Assembly: GCA_009602735.1 (NCBI GenBank)
Contig: WELA01006070.1
Span: 222,116 to 286,115, forward strand
Direction: 5' to 3'
Source of the DNA: Mesotaenium endlicherianum
Taxonomy: Eukaryota > Streptophyta > Zygnematophyceae > Zygnematales > Mesotaeniaceae
Length of the DNA: 64,000 bases
The position numbers and the translations under genes were made by a program. Under the pieces are notes generated by a model. It saw only the letters and a list, made by a program, of their open reading frames with translations. It was not told where the DNA came from and searched no databases. Shown here one piece after another: positions 1-10,115 of this stretch; within the stretch, counting starts at the first letter, position 1; each line of letters starts with the position of its first letter.

Positions 1-352
1 AGGAAAGACCTAGAAGAACTCCATGTGGCAAAAGTCAAATGTGCCATTTTTAGGTCAAAAGGACATGTGTACATTATTCTAGAAAGAGGTGGCAAGTTTT
101 GGGATGTGTTGGGTGCCAACACATCAACATACACCTTCCTAGAAATTACTTATGTAGCAAGTATATAAACAAGAGCTAGAACATAGAAAGACATTCCAGA
201 ATCACTCTTGTACTTGCCAAAATCCAGAAATATATTAACTTTCAAGAAGCCATCTCTCTTTCAAGAAGCTACCACTTGTGTTCAAAGATCCTTGTCTTGA
301 ATAGATAAAGTATTCTGTTTTACTAAGTACTTTATCTATCTGTTTCACTACA
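1..352 (+). repeat. LTR (3' portion) of a TGTAGTGA-type element
   Basis: This stretch is closely similar to 2311-2661 and ends in the same TCACTACA terminus (345-352), so it is the 3' part of a long terminal repeat whose start lies left of the window. A TATA-like stretch (tatataaac, about 160-168) fits the + orientation. It could be the 5' LTR of the element ending at 2661 or a solo LTR; the missing left flank prevents a target-duplication test. Confidence 0.75.
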
Positions 353-497
353 CTGCTGCTCCTGGCTGAGTCATTAAACTGATTATTTTATAAGTCCAAC
401 AGACTCAATATTAACTAAAGTTCAGCAGGCTGAACTTATGTAACTATTATATTTAATGAATAATACATCTACCAATATACTGATTCATGTCGTGCCT
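353..497 (-). repeat. Truncated family A gypsy LTR fragment
   Basis: Directly after the LTR above lies the terminal ~145 bp of the family A gypsy LTR (compare 16110-16237 and 24345-24473), including the gttcagcaggctgaactta hairpin and the terminal ctgattca. It is cut at both sides and carries no coding sequence. Confidence 0.7.
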
Positions 498-2168
498 AAC
501 AGTGTCGGTCCCTCGGCACGTGCGTGGCCTTTCATTCAACCTGGTCGATGTGTCGGTGGCCCTCCTCACGTGCGGGCAAACATGGTCGATCGATCTTTGC
601 ACGTGTGTCGGTGACAAGCCTTACCAACGTTAACCCATCCCTGGGCTCCTGAACTTGCACCATGCAACCATGACCAACTCTCAGAACTTTGTTTACTTTA
701 CTCAGCCCTCACCATCTGCTTGTCTCAGGCCTTAGCAGAAAATTCAAAAATACTTGCCTTGCCTTAATTCCTCTTATAGTAGGACAAAAGTCTCTTACTT
801 CCACATAGGCTTTATGCCTTAAGGTTCTTGAGTTTACAGGCGAGCAAATTGTGGTTTGCAAAAATCACACTCTAAGCAGCTTGACATACAACGTCAGGTT
901 CAGAGGAAATCGCCCTTCAGGCTTTCGCTTAACTTTCGCAAGTCACAGCTTACAAAACTCTGAAACTACACGTCTATGCTGGCCTCGGTCAAGCTCTTCA
1001 CTTAACTCCGCGCCTTAACAGCTCTTCACTGCCAGGCTGGGCTTACTCAGTTCTTCACTGAGAGCTTTATCTGTCAATACTACTCTCTCTCTTTGAGATG
1101 CGAATGCGACTTCTGAGAACCTGGAAACTAACACACAACTCACCATTTTAAGGCTGCTTCACACACACTTGTGGTGTTCGGCCAAATCTGTGCTAGTCTC
1201 CTAGCAGATTCTATTCTGCAATCCTCCTGCTGTCAACAGTGAGATACCCTCTTGGGAACTCCTACAATCCTAACTTATCTATGATACACTGAGAAGAATC
1301 TTCAGCGTCGGCAGAAGCGTGGGGCCTCGGCCCTCCAATGGCCTTGGGAACTCCTTCTTCTTCTTCGCCCCCTTCTTCTCCTTCCTTCTGACTCCTCTGC
1401 TTCTTGGCAAAAGTGCGTGAGAGTGAATGACATGTCTCAGGCAAGGTTCGTGCCTTTTGCAGGCACCACACAGCGTCATCCTTTGAGAATGCCGTGCTTA
1501 GTCACAAAGCTTAGCTGCATGTCGCTTCTGCCTAGCCATGCTCAACTCAAACTCGTAGTCGCTCAGCATGCATGCACACCTCGTGACTGTCGCGCGTGGC
1601 TGCTTAGCTTCTCAGCTGGCAGTCACGCCTAATTGGCTCATGGCTAAGAACTCCTGCACGGTGTGTACAAGCAAATGCCACTTGCTCAAGATTCCCACTC
1701 GGGCGGCCGTAATCTAATTTGACATTGCGGCCATGACCTGGCTTAATCTGCCAGTCACACAGTACTAGACTTGGTACCTGCTGGGCGGCTCATCATGATC
1801 CTCAGCTTCTAGTCTCGCGACTGTTTATGCTGTCAAGTGGTCGGTGAGTTAACGTTGACTTTCCGTAGCTGGGTGGCCGTAGCTTGCGCTGCGCGTGCGG
1901 CACCGTCAAACGGATAGTAGTTGCGACATTCATTACATCGTTCCCATGCTATTTCTTTGGCATTTAGCGTAAAAAGACCCAACAAATACCATCTTCGCCT
2001 GCCGTGGAGGGGTCATTTCCTCCACTTTGCATGGGTTAGCGTTGAAAAAATCCAAACGAAGATGGCTGGAGATCGACACTTGGGGCATTTTTTGCCGTTT
2101 CGGTCCAAACCGGTCTCAGAGTGTTGACTTGACGCGCCGAGACGTCGCTTTTTTTGTCGGGGGAGTGA
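498..2168 (+). repeat. Non-coding interior of a non-autonomous LTR element
   Basis: No ORF here resembles gag or pol. Three observations can be made. A local direct repeat with cacgtg and tggtcgat motifs lies at about 515-610. Positions about 1955-2125 are diverged kin of about 14930-15098. A polypurine stretch ending gggggag (2160-2165) lies just before the LTR at 2169. The layout of LTR, non-coding interior, polypurine tract and LTR suits a LARD-like non-autonomous element, but no tRNA primer site follows position 352, so this is inference. Confidence 0.45.
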
Positions 2169-2661
2169 TGTAGTGATATGAGTTAGAATACATTAGTTAG
2201 TTTTTACTTTAATATTTTTGAAGTAGTAATGTGTGGAGTCAAGTGTGAATAGATACTCTAGCAACTTGCTTCATGTCCTTTGAGTCTTCTGAGGCAATTT
2301 TGAAGTTAGAGGAAGGACCTAGAAGAACTCCACATGGCAAAAGTTAAATATGCCATTTTTAGGTCAAAATGACATGTGTACATTATTATAGGAAGAGGTG
2401 GCAAGTTTTGGGATGTGTTGGGTGCCAACACATTAACATGCACCTTCCTAGAGATTACTTACGTAGCAAGTGTATAAACAAGAGCTAGAGCATAGAAAGG
2501 CATTCTAAAAACACTCTTGTACTTGCCAAATTCCAGAAATATATTAACTTTCAAGAAGCCATCTCTCTTTCAAGAAGCTACCATTTGTGTTCAAAGATCC
2601 TTGACTTGAATAGATAAAGTATTCTTTTTTACTAAGTACTTTATCTATCTGTTTCACTACA
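2169..2661 (+). repeat. LTR of a TGTAGTGA-type element, full length
   Basis: This is a 493-bp repeat with perfect 8-bp inverted ends (TGTAGTGA at 2169-2176, TCACTACA at 2654-2661). A purine tract sits just upstream and a TATA-like tgtataaac near 2471 fits the + orientation. The last ~350 bp match positions 1-352. No tRNA primer site follows 2661, so it is best read as a 3' LTR and not as the 5' LTR of the copia remnant that follows. Confidence 0.8.
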
Positions 2662-2869
2662 CATGTACGATAGTAAAAATCAAGCACATCCTTAATTCTT
2701 ACAAAATGTGTTGTCTGTTCTACAAATTTTCCATAATTTTTCGTTGCTGTCCAGACTACACATGCAGAAGGGCATCTTGTCTTTTCAGGACCCACTTGCG
2801 CAGTACTAAACACAGTCTGTCAGCCAATTAGACTTGCTATCAAGACGAACAGGCTATATAAACTCAAGT

Positions 2870-5751
2870 GCGTTGCTCAACGTGCTGGCAACAAGGCTAC
2901 TCCTCATCATATGGCTATGAACCTTGCGGCTGCTACTCATTCCACAACATAACTCTGACATAGAAGATATGGCCATCTTGGCTATTTCTTATTGCACTCT
3001 CAACAAGCCAAGAACATGGTGTCTGGCTTACATTCAAATTCATTTGCTCCTGCTCCTTTAGCATCTTGTTGTCCCCCTTGTCCCATAGGTCGTCATACCA
3101 AGAAAGCTCATTTCCTGCTCAATCAAATTCTAAGCAAGTTTCAGCTCCTCTTGAGCTTCTTCAATTAGATCTCTGTGGACCTATGCAAACTACCTCTCAT
3201 GGTGGAGCAAGTACTTCATTTCTTTAATAGATGAATACTCTTGTTTTCCCTCTGTCATCTTCATGCGACAAAAATCAAATGCTTTACAAGCTGTCAAGGA
3301 GTACATTGCTCTAGCAAAAAAGTCAAAGCTCTTCGTTCAGACAATGGTGGTGAATACATTTGTAAGAATTTCAAAGAGTTTTGCTCTTCTAAGAACGTTG
3401 ATTATAAATATGCATTTTCCTTACTCTCCCCAGCAAAATAGCACAGCTGCGCTCTTCAACAGGATTGTCCAAGAGAAGGCTCGCTCTCAAGTAGCATATG
3501 TCCAACTTCCTGATTCATTTTGGGCAGAAGCCATACATACAGCTACTTACCTCATTGCTCAGTTGCCTTCTTCCCTCTTAATCACTACATCTTTTCAACT
3601 TTGGTATGGCCTAAAGCCTGATGTCTCTCACTTGCGTTTTTTTGTCGCGCAACATGCACATTCCAACCAAGAAGCGCCATAAGCCATCTCTCACTTTTGC
3701 ACCCTGTATCTTCATAGGCTATGCCAATAATTCCCCAGCATACAAACCATACGATCTCTAGACGCGTGAAGCACGTATCTTTCGAGATGTTGTGTTCGAT
3801 GAAATATATGCTTTGCCAGCTTCCAGTTCTAAATGACAAAAAATCAAAATTCAGGATCTCTGTCTCTCACTGGACATTTTGCTCCTCTTGAAAAGCCTCT
3901 TCCTCCAGCAATAGTTCCTCCGCCTCCTCTGAACCCCCCTCCTGGGGTGCAAACTTCATTAGGCCCTCATGCATCACATTCTCAGCACATTCCTTCAGGC
4001 ACTAAACCATCTCGCACATCCACTCGAGCTGTATCCAAGCCTCCTCAGTTCTACAAGCAATTACACACTCGTGATTTGGACCACTCTGTTATCATCGCTC
4101 TCTCAGTCAGCGAGTCTACTACGGATCCCGCTTCATTTAAAGATGCTCTAAGTCACCCAAATAGCGCCCGCTGTAGCAATACGAACAAAAAGGTAACTCG
4201 AGGTACTTTGATCACGCGCCTATTGTACTTGTACAATTCAAACCGACACTTCTTGCCACTTTCGCGATGTGTCGCACGCGCCGCATCTGGCCACGCGGCG
4301 GACCATTACACTCCTTCCACCTACAGGTGCGCACGTCCCGGGCACTTGGGCCCCGGCGGTGCGAGTGACGTTGTTTTAGTGTCTTTTCTTTGTACAATCC
4401 AAAGATTGCCGTACGGTCGTACCATCGACGAGTTTCGCACCCCGCAGGATTTGAACCCTCATCTCCAGGACACGTTTGCGTACGTTCGCACTCCGATACC
4501 AATGTCACGATACGAACAAAACGGTAACTTGAGGTGCTTTGATCGCGCGTCAATTGTACTTATACAAATCAAACTGACACATCCGGTTGTATCCGCGACG
4601 TGTCGCACGCGTCGCATCCGGCCACGCGGTGGATCGTTACACCGCAGGCTTGAAGTCATGTACTCCGAGTTAGAATCTATTCATGTCAACTATACTTACG
4701 ATCTAGTTTCTTGCCCCCCTGGCGTGTCTTGCATCCCTACCATGTGGATATTTACCACCAAACGGACCCTTGCTGGAGAATTAGCAAAATGCAACGCTCG
4801 CTTGGTGGCTGTGGACAAGAGCCAGGTTGAAGGCAAAAACTATGACAATATCTTCAGTCTGATAGTCAAATATGACTCCCTTTGGATGATGCTTGTCATC
4901 TTCGCCTCTCTTCATCTTCGTGTTCATCAAATGGACGTTCAGACAGTTGTCTTGAATGACCTCATTGATGAAGAAGTTTATTTTCTCCAGCTTTTTGGGT
5001 TTGAAGATCCAACCGCCCCACATCATGTCGGCGAGCTCAATAAGATTCCCTATGGTCTCAACCAAGAACCTGAGCTTCGCACATCAAAATCAGTTGACCT
5101 GCTGCTCAGTCTAGATATTGTCATGAGTACAACCAAATTCCAACCCCTGTCTGTACACTTGCCCCAACTTGTCATACACATTCTATGTTGCCCTCTACGT
5201 GGATGATCTTGTCCTCGCTTCTAAGAATCTTCTGAAACTTAACAACTTCAAGGCTCAATTAGCTGCCATCTTTAAAATGACAAAACTAGGTCCCATCAAG
5301 CAGTGCCTTGGCATTCATATCACTCAGGATCTTCAAGCTGGCACTACCTCTCTTTCACAATCGTGCCATGTTCGTGATATCCTAAAACGTTCCCATATGT
5401 CAAACATTCAACCTAAGCTTACTCCCATGGATCCTACATGCCGACTCACCTCTAGAAATGCTTCCACAACCATGGAAGACAGAGTGTTTATGAACACTGA
5501 GTCATATACACAGGCGTGTCGTAATTCGATGTATGCTGCCAATTGCACTCGTCTCGACATTTCTCTGGCTGTTAGTAAAGTAGTTGCTTATATGCATTAT
5601 CCTAGTTCCAAGGCATGGGACACTATGCGTCGCATCTTCGCCTATCTCAAAGGCAACAACTATTCCTTGATCTACACATATACGCATTTTGCAACGGCTC
5701 CTTATGGCTACTCTGGCTTTGATCATGCTGCTGAAGTTGATTGTTGCCATT
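2870..5751 (+). pseudogene. Decayed Ty1/copia pol (integrase, RT, RNase H)
   Basis: Copia-type pol is readable in pieces across frames. The integrase core near 3320-3360 has LRSDNGGEY, followed by an ARS...LPDSFWAEA block near 3470-3530. The RT N-part at 4655-5060 has the ARLVAVDKSQVEG and HQMDVQTVVLNDL blocks. The catalytic loop near 5190 reads LYVDDL, and a short RNase H start GYSGFDHA lies near 5706. Several frameshifts and stops break it. A TRIM interrupts it at 4172-4641, and it is cut at 5752 by a family A LTR. The domain order IN then RT is diagnostic of copia. No gag and no LTR pair were assigned. Confidence 0.85.
4172..4641 (-). mobile_element. TRIM (miniature LTR retrotransposon) inside copia pol
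   Basis: Two 139-bp direct repeats (4172-4310 and 4503-4641) bound a 192-bp interior. On the minus strand each LTR runs TGTAA...TACA-like. A primer site TGGTATCGGAGTG, matching initiator tRNA-Met priming, lies at 4489-4501 next to the minus-strand 5' LTR. A purine tract GGTGGAAGGAG (4311-4321) abuts the other LTR. The flanks share CCGC (4168-4171 and 4642-4645). Removing the element plus one CCGC restores the copia reading frame (SHPNSARRLEVMYSELES). The interior also holds a pol III B-box-like GGTTCAAATCC (4447-4457, minus). It has no coding capacity, as usual for TRIMs. Confidence 0.88.
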
Positions 5752-6477
5752 TGAAATGAATCAACTTACCAATAGGCGATTAACAATTAATAACGATCTT
5801 TATGTCAGCGAGCAATCTTTATGGTATTTTATGTTAGCTGGTTAAACAGCAAAAGACAACATACTAGCAGTGAACAATACTCTCAAGTCAAATGCAAGTA
5901 AACTAGTATCAATAATGCAATCAGTAAACTCATACATAAGCAAGGCTAGAATACAGTGCGTATCAGTGGCTTCTCGCCTTGGATTCAGATATCTCTCAGT
6001 AAGCAGTACAAGAGAGTTGGCCCCGTTTCCGAATGCCGAACTCGAGAGCAATACCTAGCATATGTACATGGAATGAGTTTACTGTTCAACGGCAAGTGCG
6101 ATGGCACCGCCTACCCGGGAGTTAACCACGTTGGTAGGACTTCGGCTAACCAAATCTACAGCCATCTCCCATCATCCTGAATTGCCATCCACCTTAGGGG
6201 TGTCATCTGGCCACTCATCTAGCACACCACACTCAGATGCATAGCTAGGCAGTTCGCTGCTGCCGAGTACGGCACCCAGCTGGCTGTCAAAGAATGTGTC
6301 AGCAAGCTGACTCAAGTCAACAGGTTGACCTAATTTACTTCAGCGTGCTACTCTCGGCTAAGTCATTCAACTAAGTATCAAATATCCAGCAGACTAAACA
6401 TTAACTGAAGTTCAGAAGGCTGACTTCATTAATAATTATATGAATGTAGTATCTATCCAATGTACTGATTCATTACA
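5752..6477 (-). repeat. Family A gypsy LTR (3' LTR of copy A-2)
   Basis: This 726-bp LTR reads TGAAATGAATC...GATTCATTACA on the plus strand (near-perfect 11-bp inverted ends). It sits against the truncated copia RNase H with flank CCATT. It belongs to the same LTR subtype as A-1 (ctggttaaac then acaaca near 5840-5865), unlike the LTR at 7800-8512. On the minus strand the polypurine tract aagttggagggat precedes it. Confidence 0.88.
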
Positions 6478-6495
6478 ATCCCTCCAACTTAAATT

Positions 6496-6512
6496 GTTGT
6501 CGACTCGACAAC
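6496..6512. promoter_or_regulatory. Perfect 17-bp palindrome beside the polypurine tract
   Basis: GTTGTCGACTCGACAAC lies about 19 bp inside the LTR, between ORF3 and the polypurine tract. The equivalent site in A-1 (16256-16272) is GTTGTCGCCTCGACAAC and in A-3 (about 15220-15236) it is decayed. Its retention at the same place suggests a functional hairpin for RNA 3' processing or plus-strand priming; the role is inference. Confidence 0.6.
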
Positions 6513-6591
6513 ACTCCTTAACTATGATCTGCAACAAAGTAACACACATGCAACACAAAACCAACTGACTTTAGAATAAGACAACAAAATG

Positions 6592-7370
6592 CTAAGTACC
6601 AGGAGCTCTATTTTTTGGGGAGCGAGACCTGGAACGGGATCTCCTTCTCCTGTCTGATGGCCTCCTGAAACCTGGGGGCTCAGACCAGGGTGAACCAAGG
6701 GGTGAACGAAGCAACTGGGTAGCCTGCTCTTGCACTGTCTGCAAGTTGATGGAGACTGCTCTTTCCTGTGCAGCTCTCAGATTTATAGGGACATACACTG
6801 CCATACCGGAGGGGTGCTGCATGACATGGGCTAAGGGCGCATGCCCTCTATGAGAGGGGGATGCTGGCTGCCCTCTGGCTGTTTCCTTGGTAGCCCTTAT
6901 GTCTGCTCTGTCTTACTGAGTCTCACCTCCTGGGGTGGGACTCCTCCTGTTGAAATTTCCCAGCCACTGGAGATCTGGATATGTGGGTGGGCTAGTATCC
7001 CCAAGCTGCTGCAGGACCACCTGTGCAAAGGCCCTTCCGATCTGCTGTAGAGTGGGGGATGTAGCGGGGGTCTGTGCCTCAGTAGGACTAGACTCCTCTC
7101 CGACGCCTTCCTCTTTGTCCTTCGGTTCCTCTGAGACTTATGGAGTCTCTATGGTCATCTCCTCCAGCCGTTCCCGAGAAAAAGAGTATCCCACTGATCT
7201 CCCTTTTTAGGGTGCAAGTGGGGGTTGCTGGATCCTGACCGCATACAGGTATTTCTCCCCTTGCTCACTTGCCCATTTGGCATAAGCATGTTTCCCGTTA
7301 GAGAAAGAATCTCTAGCCTTGGTCCTATTCTCCCGTGTCTCCTGACTCATGCAGTCCCTGACTCCATCCA
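6592..7370 (-). pseudogene. Family A extra ORF (ORF3), C-terminal half, copy A-2
   Basis: Read on the minus strand this gives the C-terminal half of the extra ORF seen in A-1 (16348-18024) and A-3 (11930-13575). It has the block KHAYAKWAS, an acidic middle, then MQHPSGMAVYV and a basic tail ending RRRRSRSRSRSPKNRAPGT. Frameshifts and stops occur upstream of about 6830. At about 7370 it is fused abruptly to the gag N-terminus of A-3, which is a rearrangement junction. The protein family is not recognised. Confidence 0.7.
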
Positions 7371-7765
7371 TTAGCAATTCTTGTCTCGCCTAATTGTCTA
7401 TTTACCTCGGTGAGAGGTACAGTATTATCTCTAGCAGGAGGTTGGTATTGAAGACTGGTCCTTTCTGCCATCATCTCTTCAACCGTTATGTTGTCAACCA
7501 GACGCCGCTTTTTAGCATCTGCCTCCTCCTCTGCCTTAGCTGATCGTTTGGCCTGTGTTCTAATGAGATCTTCTTCTGCTTGCTGAGCCGCTACTGCAGC
7601 GAGAGCCGCCGCCGTTTCCTCGGCTTCTCTAGCCTCTTTAGCTGCAAGTACTTCAGCATAAGTGCGAGATTCTAAATCTTCATTCTCGCCTATAATCTCC
7701 CTTTTCTCATCAACTTGACCCTTCATATCTCGAGAGTTGCTAGTCTGAGACCGCATCCTTGCCAT
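7371..7765 (-). pseudogene. gag N-terminus of copy A-3
   Basis: The minus-strand reading MRSQTSNSRDMKGQ followed by an Ala/Glu-rich coiled stretch is homologous to the gag start of A-1 (RTRSQTSNSRDMENQ at 23706). It stops matching gag after about 130 codons, at the junction near 7371. The missing continuation resumes at about 25836 with only about four codons lost, so it is probably the same gene broken by rearrangement. Confidence 0.8.
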
Positions 7766-7786
7766 ACAAAGAAAATTGTGCCACTA

Positions 7787-7798
7787 GCTCCGATACCG
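7787..7798 (-). promoter_or_regulatory. Primer-binding site of A-3
   Basis: The minus-strand sequence CGGTATCGGAGC directly inside the LTR differs by one base from the A-1 site TGGTATCGGAGC and resembles the plant consensus complementary to initiator tRNA-Met. It marks 7800-8512 as a 5' LTR. Confidence 0.75.
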
Positions 7799-7799
7799 T

Positions 7800-8512
7800 T
7801 GAAACGAATCGACTTACCAGTAGACAATTAACATATAATTTAAGATCTTTAAAGTCAAAAAGTAATCTAATGGAGTTTTTAGATTACCTAATAATCAGCA
7901 AAAGACTTCACAATCAGCTTTCCAATACTCATGAGTCAAATGCAAGTGAACGAGCATCCGTTATGCAATCAGTAACCTCATACATAAGCAAAGTTAGAAG
8001 ACAATTTGTATCAATGGCTTCTTGCCTTGGATTTAGTCCTCTCAGTAAGCAGTACAAGAGAGTTGGCCTCGTTTCCAAATCCCGAACTCGAGAGCATGAC
8101 CTAACCTATGTACATGAAATGAGTTTACTATTCAACGGCAAGTGCGGTGGCACCGCCTACCCGGGAATTAACCATGTCGGTAGGACCTCGGCTAACCAAA
8201 TCCACAGCCATCTCCCATCATCCCGAATACCCATCCACCTGAGGGTGTCATTTGGCCACTTATCTAGTATACCATACTTAGATGCATGACTAGGCAGTTC
8301 GCTTATACCGCATATGGTAGTCAGCTGACTGTCAAAAGAATGTGTCAGCAAGCTGACCTAAGTTGACTCAGCGTGCTGCCCTTCACTGAGTCATTATATT
8401 GCATATTATATATGTTCCAACAGACTTAACCTTAACTAAAGTTCAGCAGATTGAACTTAATTACCTATTACACTTAAATGAATTACATCTGCCAATATAC
8501 TGATTGATTACA
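7800..8512 (-). repeat. 5' LTR of family A copy A-3
   Basis: This 713-bp LTR (TGAAACGAATC...GATTGATTACA on plus) carries subtype-specific sequence (ataatcagcaaaagacttcaca near 7890-7912). That sequence is shared with the split LTR at 24479-24919 but not with A-1 or the LTR at 5752. Its outer flank, TCAGA on the minus strand (8513-8517), equals the TCAGA that follows the split LTR at 24920. The two are therefore the LTR pair of a single insertion. Confidence 0.88.
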
Positions 8513-8789
8513 TCTGACCTGTTGCCGGTGTAACCTGCCCTGCAGCTGTCGGCGCTCGGCCTGCCGCAAGCGCCTCCTCCTTGGTAGCTGCTGCTAGCTG
8601 CCCTACACCACCGGCCTGAGGTCGAGAGCGAAGAAAAGTAAATGGCGACCTGAACTCTTTGGGTTGCTGTGAGGACTCTTCCCAACCTCCTCCCCCCCCC
8701 AGCAAACCGGAGTCGCTGTTGTAAGCAGGCGAGGGTGGGGACGAACGCCGTGGGGGAGCCTGCGGTGCGGGAGACTCGCGCTAGGAGTT

Positions 8790-8792
<3 letters not shown>

Positions 8793-8870
<78 letters not shown>

Positions 8871-8989
8871 NNNNNNNNNNNNNNNNNNNNNNNNNNNNNN
8901 NNNNNNNNNNNNNNNNNNNNNNNNNNNNNNNNNNNNNNNNNNNNNNNNNNNNNNNNNNNNNNNNNNNNNNNNNNNNNNNNNNNNNNNNN

Positions 8990-9036
<47 letters not shown>
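8793..9036. repeat. (GA)n microsatellite with a 119-base assembly gap
   Basis: A long GA run on both sides encloses 119 Ns (8871-8989), so the true repeat length is unknown. It lies in or beside the family B reading frame, where it would code for Ser-Leu repeats on the minus strand. Long open frames crossing it are an effect of the repeat. Confidence 0.95.
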
Positions 9037-9038
<2 letters not shown>

Positions 9039-9086
9039 TGGCGGTGGCCGATCGTCGTCGTTGGCGTGATCGCCGTCCATGTTGTC

Positions 9087-10115
9087 ATAGCGTTGGGGCA
9101 TCTCTGGGTGGCGGGCTTGAGCATAGGTGGGTGTCAAGGCTTGCGTTTGCAAGAGGATCCATGTGAGGACGTTGGCGTTGATAGCTTGGCCCAAGAGACG
9201 TATGCGGTTGACCTTGGTGATGCCCTTCACCTGGGTCAAGTGCGGGGGAAACCCCATTGTGTGCTCCATCTCCACCAAGAGGGGGCGCTTGTACATCCCA
9301 GTGGCGAGGTCAATAAGCATGCCACGCTGCTCGTTGACATTAACCGCGCTGTCGTAGCAACTGACGAAGGTGGGCAGAGCGCGAGTCACGTCGTCGATGA
9401 CCTTGCACTGCGCTTGAGAGGGATGTGGCAGCATGGTCACTCGCTGCACCAGTCGCTCCATATTGAGGATAGAATCCACGTTACGGGTATGGCGAGGGTG
9501 CACTGCTGCTAACACCTCGAGGTGCCTGGCATCGCCAGGTTGGTGAAGTAGGCACGCACGCGGTGCGCAAAGGAGCCAATTTGAGCTGCGTCAATGATGG
9601 CCTCGCGCCCCACGTAGCTGCTGCACAGCTCAAAGTCGGAGCGCACGTTGGGCCGCCGATCGTGGCGCACCGCCACGTTCTTCAAGATCCAAGCGAACGT
9701 ATGGGGCTGTTGGCGATCTTCAACCATGTTGAGCATGCAAAGGAGATGCCAGAAGAGCGCTGTACGAGGGTCTCCCAACACCCCTCCACTCCCAGCAATG
9801 GAGAATCCTTCGCACTCCTGGCCTGCAATGACGAAGTTGATGGGCACAAGGCGAGTGATGTGCTCGCCGGTGATGTCCCTGATGTCCAGTCAATTTGTGC
9901 CCGGCAAATGCATGTGCGGATAACAGGTCGGGAAAGCGCTCGTGGCACTGGGCCATCTGCCGACGTGCCACTTGCTGTGCCTCCGCGTCAGGGTCCACAT
10001 AAACGTAGCGGCGCACTGGAATGCCTGCCTGCAAGGTGGCGAGCAGGCCTGTCGCGATGCCGCCGAAGAGCTCGACGAGGACTATGCCGCCAGGTCAATC
10101 GTCCAGCTGGTCTAC
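9087..10115 (-). pseudogene. Retrotransposon-borne DNMT3-like cytosine-5 methyltransferase
   Basis: The canonical C5-methyltransferase motif order is readable on the minus strand. Motif I is LVELFGGIATGLL (about 10046-10090). Motif IV is FVIAGQECEGFS (about 9800-9840). A motif VI-like FAWILKNV lies near 9672-9695. A motif VIII-like block FAHRVRAYFTNLA is near 9550-9580. A C-terminal block MGFPPHLTQV then RLLGQAI lies at about 9170-9260. The FGGIATGLL, RARYF-like and GFP...LLG blocks resemble DNMT3 more than DNMT1 or CMT. The catalytic Cys is kept, but the usual Pro before it is Glu, and the ENV glutamate is Lys (GAG to AAG). With frameshifts near 9900 and a TGA at 10095 this copy is probably inactive. 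It would methylate cytosine in DNA if intact. Confidence 0.82.

Noticed and set aside
498-2168. Host gene in the left non-coding stretch
   Set aside because: Only frames under 72 codons without domains or splice support; the flanking LTRs and purine tract explain it as element interior.
3833-5206. A 457-codon ORF as a single gene
   Set aside because: It is copia pol read through a TRIM that happens to stay open; residues about 113-272 come from the TRIM.
2169-5751. The LTR at 2169-2661 as the 5' LTR of the copia remnant
   Set aside because: No primer site follows it, a purine tract precedes it, and no partner LTR is found after the copia RNase H.
5752-8512. One short element with two LTRs (5752-6477 and 7800-8512) and an internal deletion
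   Set aside because: The outer flanks differ (CCATT against TCTGA on plus), the two LTRs are different subtypes, and the 7800 LTR pairs with the split LTR ending at 24919. The apparent element is a junction of two different insertions at about 7370.
8603-9515. ORFs with long Ser-Leu or Arg-Glu runs and X stretches
   Set aside because: They are translations of the (GA)n repeat and the N gap; only the methyltransferase part has independent support.
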